From the NCBI RefSeq assembly GCF_000148725.1, contig NZ_GL476300.1, forward strand, positions 184,257-248,256: 64,000 bases of DNA, read 5' to 3'. The notes beneath the pieces were generated by a model, which saw only the letters and a program-made list of their open reading frames with translations, did no database searches and was not told where the DNA came from. Of the stretch, positions 56,536-64,000 are shown in pieces. Position numbers and translations under genes: made by a program. Each line of letters begins with the position of its first letter. Position 1 is the first letter of the stretch. The stretch comes from Roseibium sp. TrichSKD4 (GTDB taxonomy: Bacteria; Pseudomonadota; Alphaproteobacteria; Rhizobiales; Stappiaceae).

Positions 56536-57369
56536 ATGAAAAATATCCTTGGTTGTCTGATATCCGCATTTCTAACACTGACCGGAACCTCTGCGTTCGC
56601 GGCATCGACCAACTGGCAGGAAGTGATGGGGGGGGCTGTACGCCTTATCACATCGGGTCCGCTGGAAAACGGCACTTATCTGGCAGGTATCGAGTTTCTG
56701 CTTGATGACGGCTGGCACACCTATTGGCGCTATCCCGGCGAGGCAGGTATTCCACCTCAGCTGGACTTCTCTGCTTCCGAAAATGTGGGCAATATCGAAG
56801 TTCTCTATCCCGCGCCAGAGCTTTATGATGACGGGTTTTCAACCTCTATTGTCTATCACCACGGTATTGTTTTGCCCGTGAAGATCACTCCGAATGACTT
56901 AAACAGCGAAGTTTCGCTCTCGCTTTCGATGTTTTTCGGTGTCTGCAGTGATGTGTGCGTCCCGGGAGATGCCACGTTTGGTCTTCAGTTAACACCTGAC
57001 AGCGAATCCGACCGTCATTCAGCCTCGCTCATTGAACGGGATTTGGACCGCGTGCCGCTTTCAGCCACAAGTGAAGCTCCCTTTGTGCAGAGTTTGGACG
57101 TGATCGAAGCGGCTTCCAAGCCAGCCCTTCTTATTTCAGCAACCCTTACGGGTGTTGGAGAAGTTGATCCGGGCCTTTTCGCAGAAGGCCCGGAAGGCTC
57201 TTATATTGGCGTGCCACGCCTGACGGATCGAACTGGGAATACCGCGACCTGGACTTTGCCATTGAACGGGCTGGCGCATGACAACGGTCAATCTCAGCTT
57301 ACGCTCGTACTTGTGGATGGCGACACATCAGTTGAAAGCCAGCACCCTGTCACGATACCGCAGAACTAA
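56536..57369 (+). CDS. Periplasmic DsbD N-terminal-like protein
   Basis: Exported protein of 277 residues resembling the DsbC/DsbD-alpha domain. A signal peptide ends after SAFA (about residue 23). LENGTYLAGIEFLLDDGWHTYWRYPGEAGIPPQLDFSASENVGNIEVLYPAPELYDDG is typical of the family, and SMFFGVCSDVCVPGDATFGL holds the Cys pair used for thiol exchange (CSDVC). The membrane DsbD part is absent. The ATG at 56536 was chosen because it starts the signal peptide; the frame stays open to 56419. Redox partner unknown. Confidence 0.82.
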   Translation: MKNILGCLISAFLTLTGTSAFAASTNWQEVMGGAVRLITSGPLENGTYLAGIEFLLDDGWHTYWRYPGEAGIPPQLDFSASENVGNIEVLYPAPELYDDGFSTSIVYHHGIVLPVKITPNDLNSEVSLSLSMFFGVCSDVCVPGDATFGLQLTPDSESDRHSASLIERDLDRVPLSATSEAPFVQSLDVIEAASKPALLISATLTGVGEVDPGLFAEGPEGSYIGVPRLTDRTGNTATWTLPLNGLAHDNGQSQLTLVLVDGDTSVESQHPVTIPQN

Positions 57370-57394
57370 ACTCCAAAAATATTTTCGCCAATTA

Positions 57395-57445
57395 TCCGTT
57401 AGAGCCTCGACCTTTTGGCGCCAGGCACCTACCTCTTCTAACGGA
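57395..57445 (+). repeat. Long-stem inverted repeat before the peroxiredoxin gene
   Basis: TCCGTTAGA (57395-57403) pairs with TCTAACGGA (57437-57445), leaving a 33-base loop that itself includes the palindrome TGGCGCCA. It ends 32 bases before the peroxiredoxin ATG. A regulatory stem, or a site for a dimeric regulator, is possible. Confidence 0.55.
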
Positions 57446-57477
57446 CTTCAATTCAGCATTTTGGGAAGGACTATCCT

Positions 57478-57960
57478 ATGACAATTAAAGTTGGTGACCA
57501 GCTACCTGACGCGACATTCAAAGTGATGACGGCAGATGGTCCGGGTGAAGTGAAGTCTGCTGACCTTTTTGGAGGCAAAACGGTGGTGCTCTTTGGTGTA
57601 CCGGGTGCCTTCACTCCGACGTGCCATATGAACCACCTTCCGGGCTTCATTGAGCATGAGGCGACAATCAAGGCCAAAGGTGTGGACACCATTGGCGTGG
57701 TATCCGTAAACGACCTTTTTGTTATGGATGCTTGGGAAAAGGCCTCAAGTGCCACCGGTAAGGTGTCTTTCCTCTCCGACACCGATGCGAGTTTTGTTCA
57801 AAGCATTGGCCTCAGCTTTGATGCTCCGATCTTTGGCCATGCCCGTGCGCAGCGTTTTGCCCTGATTGCCAAAGACGGGGAAGTCACTTTCCTCTCTGTC
57901 GAAGAGAACCCCGGCGAAGCAACGGCTACAGGCGCTGCTGCAATTCTCGAGGCGCTTTAA
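57478..57960 (+). CDS. Peroxiredoxin, Prx5-like
   Basis: Thiol peroxidase of the AhpE/Prx5 group. The peroxidatic Cys is in VPGAFTPTCHMNHLPGFIEH with the PXXXTXXC pattern. DTIGVVSVNDLFVMDAWEKASS and the late FGHARAQRFALIAKDGEV complete the fold. The protein ends in a short segment without a clear resolving Cys, so it may act as a 1-Cys enzyme needing glutathione or a glutaredoxin. Length (160) is normal. Single gene. Confidence 0.93.
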   Translation: MTIKVGDQLPDATFKVMTADGPGEVKSADLFGGKTVVLFGVPGAFTPTCHMNHLPGFIEHEATIKAKGVDTIGVVSVNDLFVMDAWEKASSATGKVSFLSDTDASFVQSIGLSFDAPIFGHARAQRFALIAKDGEVTFLSVEENPGEATATGAAAILEAL

Positions 57961-58031
57961 CCGCTTCGCAAATGCACAAATACTGGTTCAGGCGCGGCAA
58001 TTCAGCTGCGCCTTTTCTTTTGAATTTGGTA

Positions 58032-58811
58032 TCAGATGTGCCTCTGCCGGAGCATGTGAAAAACAAATGCGAGATAAACACCGGCGAGCGTGGCGGCCAG
58101 CCCAAACCACGTTAAGGCGTATCCCAGATGGTCGTTTTTGAAGCGAACCACCGTTTCACCGGCTTGCGGCAACTCGGCAACCTGTTCAACGGTGTTTGCC
58201 AAATCAATACTAAACGGAGCGAGCGCATCCGTCTTGAGGTTCACCATCTCGGCCATGCCATCGGTATCCCGTGCAAACCAGATACGGGATTTCGGATCGG
58301 CTGCGGGCGTCGTCCATGATGGCTTTTCAGAAACACGAAGTAGTCCAGTGAGTTTCTGAAAACCTTCTGGGGCCATGATAGCAGCTTGGCGGACCTCTTC
58401 CGGCAGATCTTGCGGAATATAGCCCCGGTTGATCATCACATGCCACCCACCCTCCGTTTTGAAGGGGCTGTAGATGAGATATCCAGGGCCGTTAAACTTG
58501 CCGACCGACTTCGTCAAAGCCGTATAATAGAAGACCGGATCCCCTACAAAACGACCTGTGACGAAAACGTTCTTGTAGTCGTCTTCAAGGCTGAGTTCAT
58601 CCCAGCCGTCCGGCGCGGGAACAGGAACCGGCTTTGAAGACACACCGGCTTCAACCCGCTCGATCAAGGCATTCTTTTGCTCAAGGCGGTCAAGTTGCCA
58701 AAAACCAAGGTTCAGCAATACGAGGAAGCCGACGACCGCTGCAATGGTCGGTATGATCAGGGGCCGCCCTATACTTTTCCGCGAGCCTTGAGCTGCAGCC
58801 TTGTCAGACAT
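58032..58811 (-). CDS. SURF1-family cytochrome c oxidase assembly protein
   Basis: Helps haem a insertion into cytochrome aa3 oxidase. Two membrane helices frame a periplasmic domain: IIPTIAAVVGFLVLLNLGFWQLDR near the N-terminus and LGYALTWFGLAATLAGVYLAFVF at the end. RFVGDPVFYYTALTKSVGKFNGPGYLIYSPFKTEGGWHVMINRGYIPQ is typical. The ATG at 58811 (MSDKAAAQ) was chosen; it overlaps the DUF983 stop by 8 bases. Last gene of the cox operon. Confidence 0.92.
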   Translation of the reverse strand: MSDKAAAQGSRKSIGRPLIIPTIAAVVGFLVLLNLGFWQLDRLEQKNALIERVEAGVSSKPVPVPAPDGWDELSLEDDYKNVFVTGRFVGDPVFYYTALTKSVGKFNGPGYLIYSPFKTEGGWHVMINRGYIPQDLPEEVRQAAIMAPEGFQKLTGLLRVSEKPSWTTPAADPKSRIWFARDTDGMAEMVNLKTDALAPFSIDLANTVEQVAELPQAGETVVRFKNDHLGYALTWFGLAATLAGVYLAFVFHMLRQRHI

Positions 58812-59187
58812 CCAGTTTTCCTTCTTTGGCATTGTGCTTGTATTGCAATCCGATCATCAGCCCCTTGAGGGGACGCAAGATCGCAGCCGCCAACACAGTG
58901 GTTAGCGGAAGCCATATAACCATGTGGACCCAGATAGGCGGCTGGTAGGAAAGTTCCAGCCAAAGGACCAGTGCAACAATCACAAATCCCACAATCATGA
59001 TCACGAAAACTGCTGGCCCGTCACCGCTATCAGCAAATTGATAAGGCAATTCGCAAGCGTCACATTCCGCTCTCAGGTCCAGGAAACCATGAAAAAGTTT
59101 TCCTTCGCCGCAACGTGGGCAATGACCTTTCATGGCAGCGAGGGCAGAATTGAGTGGTGGGAACTGAGAATGGTTCTGCATCAACAC
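58804..59187 (-). CDS. DUF983 zinc-ribbon membrane protein
   Basis: Small protein frequently found in cox operons of alphaproteobacteria. A zinc-ribbon-like motif with two CXXC pairs (CPRCGEGKLFHGFLDLRAECDAC) precedes two membrane helices (VFVIMIVGFVIVALVLWLEL and IWVHMVIWLPLTTVLAAAIL). Length (127) is normal. It lies 96 bases after coxC and overlaps SURF1. A role in oxidase maturation is suggested by context only. Confidence 0.88.
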   Translation of the reverse strand: MLMQNHSQFPPLNSALAAMKGHCPRCGEGKLFHGFLDLRAECDACELPYQFADSGDGPAVFVIMIVGFVIVALVLWLELSYQPPIWVHMVIWLPLTTVLAAAILRPLKGLMIGLQYKHNAKEGKLDV

Positions 59188-59283
59188 TTCCTTAAAGCTT
59201 CACCACCTCAAAAAAGCACCCGACCTTCAAAGAAGGCCGGGTGCCAGGTTTCATATCGATAACTTCACAAGTTCGCGTTCGGC

Positions 59284-60150
59284 TTATTCGCCCCAAATAT
59301 AGATGGCAACGAACAGGAACAGCCAGACAACGTCAACGAAGTGCCAGTACCAAGCGGCTGCTTCAAAGCCGAAGTGTTGCTTCGGTGTGAAGTGACCAGC
59401 AAGCGCACGGAACAGGCAGACGGCAAGGAAGATTGTTCCCACAATAACGTGGAAGCCATGGAAGCCGGTCGCCATGTAGAAGGTCGCGCCGTAGATGTTA
59501 CCGCTGAAGTCAAACGCAGCGTGACCGTACTCGTATGCCTGACAGATCGAGAACAGGATACCAAGGATCACGGTGAAGATCAGGCCCCACTTCAACCCTT
59601 CTCGGTCATCATGCAGTAGAGCATGGTGCGCCCAGGTCACAGTCGTACCGGACAAGAGAAGGATGAGAGTGTTCAGCAGCGGCAGGTGCCACGGGTCGAA
59701 TGTTTCAATGCCAACGGGAGGCCACTGACCACCGGTTGCTTCAACCCGGGCGTAGTTGATGGCTTCTCCAGCGAATAGGGACGCATCGAAATAGGCCCAG
59801 AACCAGGCGACAAAGAACATCACTTCCGAAGCGATGAACATGATCATGCCGTAGCGCAGGTGCAAGGAAACAACCCGTGTGTGATGCCCTTCATGGGCTT
59901 CCCTGATCGTGTCTCGCCACCAAGCAAACATTGTGTAGAGAACAATGATTGTGCCGATCGCAAACAATCCCCAACCGGTCAAATTGATTTCGAACAGTGG
60001 GAAGTTGATGATGAACTCGGATCCGCTTGATAGGCGCATGAAACCGATTGCACCCAATGCCATGATGAAGGCACCCATCGATGCGATGAACGGCCAAGGG
60101 CTCGGATCGATGATGTGGTAATCGTGATTTTTGGTATGTGCCTCAGCCAT
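59284..60150 (-). CDS. ctaE: Cytochrome c oxidase subunit III
   Basis: Third core subunit of the aa3-type oxidase. The N-terminus MAEAHTKNHDYHIIDPSPWPFIASMGAFIMALGAIGFM is typical; EGHHTRVVSLHLRYGMIMFIASEVMFFVAWFWAYFDASLF and HALLHDDREGLKWGLIFTVILGILFSICQAYEYGHAAFDFSGNIYGATFYMATGFHGFHVIVGTIFLAVCLFRA are signature stretches. Seven helices. Length (288) is normal. Also called coxC. Confidence 0.96.
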   Translation of the reverse strand: MAEAHTKNHDYHIIDPSPWPFIASMGAFIMALGAIGFMRLSSGSEFIINFPLFEINLTGWGLFAIGTIIVLYTMFAWWRDTIREAHEGHHTRVVSLHLRYGMIMFIASEVMFFVAWFWAYFDASLFAGEAINYARVEATGGQWPPVGIETFDPWHLPLLNTLILLLSGTTVTWAHHALLHDDREGLKWGLIFTVILGILFSICQAYEYGHAAFDFSGNIYGATFYMATGFHGFHVIVGTIFLAVCLFRALAGHFTPKQHFGFEAAAWYWHFVDVVWLFLFVAIYIWGE

Positions 60151-60196
60151 AGGCTAGCTCCCCAACACTAGTTTCACCTGCTCTTGAGCAGGAACG

Positions 60197-60805
60197 TCAT
60201 AAATTCGTTTCAGTCGCCGTCTCGTCAACACGCGCAGCCACTGGCTGCTCCGCATCGTGAGCCGGGAAGAAGGTGTAAGACAAGGTGATTTCCTTGATGT
60301 GCTTCAGATTCGGGTCTTTATTCATCTCCGGATCCACAAAGAAAACCACCGGCATTTCGACTTGCTCGCCTGCTTTAAGCGGTTGCTCGGTAAAGCAGAA
60401 ACAGTCCAATTTGTTGAAGTAGGCACCTGCTTCATAGGGCGTCACGTTAAACGTGGATGTTCCAACTGAGGTGTTGGTGCCGATATTCTTGGCGACATAA
60501 GCGAGCTGACCGGTTTCGCCCATCTTAAGCGTAATGGTGCGCTGTTCCGGTTTGAAGTCCCAAGGAAGGCCCCGGTTGACGTTTCCATCAAACCGAATGG
60601 TCACAACGCGGTCTATCACCTCTTGCGCGGCTTCTTCCGCCACTTGGGTTTTGCCGCCAAAACCGGTGACCCGGCAGAACCAATCATAGAGTGGCACAGC
60701 TGCATAAGCAGCTCCGATCATCGTGCCGAACAAAGCCACGCAAGCAAATGCAACCTTACGGTTGGATTTGTTTTGGCGTGCAGCAGTGTCGTGCTCTTCA
60801 CTCAT
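60197..60805 (-). CDS. ctaG: Cytochrome c oxidase assembly protein CtaG/Cox11
   Basis: Copper-delivering assembly factor for the CuB site of subunit I. One N-terminal membrane helix (KVAFACVALFGTMIGAAYAAVPLYDWFCRVTGFGG) is followed by a periplasmic domain with the Cu-binding CFCF (KLDCFCFTEQPLKAGE). The domain end VFFVDPEMNKDPNLKHIKEITLSYTFFPA is conserved. Length (202) is normal. Confidence 0.95.
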   Translation of the reverse strand: MSEEHDTAARQNKSNRKVAFACVALFGTMIGAAYAAVPLYDWFCRVTGFGGKTQVAEEAAQEVIDRVVTIRFDGNVNRGLPWDFKPEQRTITLKMGETGQLAYVAKNIGTNTSVGTSTFNVTPYEAGAYFNKLDCFCFTEQPLKAGEQVEMPVVFFVDPEMNKDPNLKHIKEITLSYTFFPAHDAEQPVAARVDETATETNL

Positions 60806-60820
60806 AGACTTAAATGCCTC

Positions 60821-60982
60821 CTAAAGGGGACGGTTCAGGATTTCAGGACCCATCTTCACGATTGTGACCACGTAAAACAGGACCACCATCGCAAGAAGGG
60901 ATAACGCAATTGCGACCGAGCGCGAGCGCCGTTTTTTTTGCTGATCGTCTGTCAGCTTGATGCCATCGTCCTTCTGGGTCAT
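60821..60982 (-). CDS. coxF: Small CoxF-type membrane protein
   Basis: A 53-residue frame on the - strand. It reads [20 protein letters not shown], then a membrane helix (about residues 22-42) and a short tail ending RPL. Start ATG overlaps the ctaB stop by four bases and its stop is 16 bases before ctaG, filling that gap. Small proteins named CoxF sit in this exact position in alphaproteobacterial aa3 oxidase operons. No motif beyond the single helix is visible. Confidence 0.8.
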   Translation of the reverse strand: MTQKDDGIKLTDDQQKKRRSRSVAIALSLLAMVVLFYVVTIVKMGPEILNRPL

Positions 60983-61920
60983 GCAACAAACCCCTTGATC
61001 AGGCTTTCGGTCAAAAGACCGGCAAACAACAGGAACAGGTAGTAAAGCGAGAATTTGAAAAGACGAACGCTCGCCGCGTGTGCCGCGTCACCTTCCCGTT
61101 TGCGCCAAACATCATAAGAGAGCCACACAAAGGCCAGTCCGAGACCTGCGGCCATCACCCCGTAAATAACGCTTGCATATCCGAGGAAGTAAGGTGCAAC
61201 GCCAATTGGCGCGAGCAAGACTGCATAAGCCAGAATATTATGGCGCGTCACAGTTTCACCGGCAGTTACCGGCATCATCGGCACACCCGCAGTCTCGTAG
61301 TCGCCCTTCTTGAAAAGCGCGAGCGCCCAGAAGTGCGGCGGGGTCCACATGAAGATGATGAGGAACAGCACAAAGCTCTCCAGCGACACATCTCCGGTCA
61401 CGGCTGTCCAGCCAATCATTGGAGGGAATGCGCCTGCAGCTCCGCCGATCACGATATTCTGCGGTGTCGAGCGCTTCAGCCACATGGTGTAGACCACGGC
61501 GTAAAAGAAGATTGTGAAGGCCAGAAACGCACCGGCAAACCAGTTCACCAGCAGGCCGAGCGTGAGTACGGAGCCGATGGACAAGGTGATTCCGAAGGCC
61601 AGCGCCTCGTCCGGTGTCACTTTGCCTGCCGGGATTGGCCGTTTGGCAGTCCTCGACATGATCCGGTCAATGTCCGCGTCGTACCACATGTTCAGAGCGC
61701 CGGAAGCGCCGGCACCGACTGCGATGCAGAGAACGGCAACAGCGGCAATCACCGGGTGCACAGAACCGGGAGCCAGCATCATGCCAACAAACGCAGTAAA
61801 GATGACCAGCGACATTACCCGCGGCTTCAGCAGGGCGATGTAATCCCCGGCAGACCCCATTCCACCTTCCCAGGCGTTGGAGGAAGCGATCATCGTATCT
61901 TGGCGGTCGGCAAGCGACAT
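60979..61920 (-). CDS. ctaB: Protohaem IX farnesyltransferase (haem O synthase)
   Basis: Adds a farnesyl group to protohaem in haem A/O synthesis. The UbiA-family substrate motif is [31 protein letters not shown] with the N/DXXXD pair; a second Asp-rich loop is [16 protein letters not shown]. Nine hydrophobic helices. I chose the ATG at 61920 (MSLADRQD), with GGAA upstream; the frame runs to 61998 upstream. Length (313) is normal. Confidence 0.95.
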   Translation of the reverse strand: MSLADRQDTMIASSNAWEGGMGSAGDYIALLKPRVMSLVIFTAFVGMMLAPGSVHPVIAAVAVLCIAVGAGASGALNMWYDADIDRIMSRTAKRPIPAGKVTPDEALAFGITLSIGSVLTLGLLVNWFAGAFLAFTIFFYAVVYTMWLKRSTPQNIVIGGAAGAFPPMIGWTAVTGDVSLESFVLFLIIFMWTPPHFWALALFKKGDYETAGVPMMPVTAGETVTRHNILAYAVLLAPIGVAPYFLGYASVIYGVMAAGLGLAFVWLSYDVWRKREGDAAHAASVRLFKFSLYYLFLLFAGLLTESLIKGFVA

Positions 61921-62066
61921 GCCGCAATTCCTTTTATCGTCAGCCTCAAGGCAACCTGAGTACACGGTTGCAGCTGTTTTCTTTTTATTTGAACGCACCG
62001 CGCCGTGTTCAGGCGCGGTGCGTGTTTTTCAGGCAGGGGAAATTGTTCCCGCTGCGAACGCTCGGA

Positions 62067-63674
<1,608 letters not shown>

Positions 63675-63732
63675 CTATTTAGCCCTTGGATCGCGAGGGC
63701 ATTTAGCCCTCGCTCAAACTAAAACGCCGGTA

Positions 63733-64000
63733 TCAGTTAGCGGCGACAGATACTTCTTCAGACGCAGCTTCTGCGACTTTTTTGTCAGACGCGATGGCTG
63801 CCCAAAGCTGCTCGTTTGCCTTATCGACATCGTTCTTCGCAGCTTCCACCCACTGTGCGTACTGCTCTTTCGTTACAACACGAAGCGAGATCGGCATGAA
63901 CGCATGGTCCTTGCCGCAAAGCTCAGAACACTGGCCGTAGTAAACACCCGTCTCGCGTGCTTCGAACCACGTTTCGTTCAAACGGCCCGGGATCGCATCG
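63733..64000 (-). CDS. ctaC: Cytochrome c oxidase subunit II, C-terminal part
   Basis: Partial gene: the frame continues past the window end. The CuA-binding segment is visible as GQCSELCGKDHAFMPI (Cys, Cys, His and Met ligands), followed by VVTKEQYAQWVEAAKNDVDKA and a short Ala/Glu-rich tail. The N-terminal membrane helices and the first CuA His are outside the window. First gene of the cox operon as seen here. Confidence 0.93.
   Translation of the reverse strand, partial: DAIPGRLNETWFEARETGVYYGQCSELCGKDHAFMPISLRVVTKEQYAQWVEAAKNDVDKANEQLWAAIASDKKVAEAASEEVSVAAN

Noticed and set aside
61078-61959. 293-codon open frame antisense to ctaB
   Set aside because: Shadow of a conserved membrane protein gene.

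Overview
The window reads as chromosome of a free-living alphaproteobacterium, probably a marine-type member of the Hyphomicrobiales (Stappiaceae/Roseibium-like). That placement is inference. The support is a CcrM-type GANTC methyltransferase, an F0 ATP synthase operon with split b/b' subunits kept apart from F1, an aa3 oxidase operon with coxF, a ThrB2-type homoserine kinase, a GTTC-N7-GTTC SOS box of the alphaproteobacterial kind and an Irr-like box at bfr. No rRNA, tRNA or CRISPR was recognised. Most genes are ordinary core genes.

Layout. 0.3-9.8 kb: rhlE, a GGDEF-EAL protein, a PQQ-type sugar dehydrogenase, chorismate mutase, a malic enzyme with a phosphotransacetylase-like tail, a ceramidase-like membrane protein, moaB and a glycosyltransferase. 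9.8-20.8 kb: an SplB-related radical SAM gene under a candidate LexA box, rnhB, the F0 operon atpI-B-E-F'-F, smc, a DsbA-like oxidoreductase, a DciA-like protein and mutY. 20.9-27.8 kb: fasciclin protein, bacterioferritin, AMP nucleosidase, an ABC binding protein and permease without ATPase, a VOC protein and ccrM behind a cluster of GANTC sites. 27.9-34.4 kb: a GST-MAPEG-TfoX operon facing a frameshifted TetR gene across a perfect palindrome, a DUF1287 protein, tyrS behind what looks like a Tyr/Phe leader-peptide attenuator, and a GGDEF protein with a degenerate active site.

34.4-39.6 kb is the most disturbed part: an SbtA-type bicarbonate permease gene broken by a stop codon, an IS1380-family element, the remains of a plasmid-type ribbon-helix-helix gene followed by TGATGACAT repeats, then a LysR gene and a GH18 hydrolase. 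39.7-45.1 kb is the glycine cleavage operon gcvT-gcvH-osmC-gcvPA-gcvPB under a tandem glycine riboswitch. 45.2-52.3 kb holds a lipoprotein, ispH-thrB-rnhA, a lipid kinase with a 19-bp tandem duplication that shifts its C-terminus, and a large GGDEF/EAL membrane protein. 52.3-58 kb: thrC-M16 peptidase-GNAT, YqgE, a DsbD-like periplasmic protein and a peroxiredoxin. 58-64 kb: the aa3-type oxidase operon coxB (partial)-coxA-ctaB-coxF-ctaG-coxC-DUF983-SURF1.

The strongest non-routine signals are regulatory: the leaderless aromatic leader peptide with mutually exclusive hairpins ahead of tyrS, the SOS box at the radical SAM gene, and the palindrome between the GST operon and its damaged TetR gene. 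Four open reading frames are damaged (TetR, SbtA, the lipid kinase, the RHH remnant); three of them, plus a GST with no usual start codon, lie between 28.7 and 37.4 kb.
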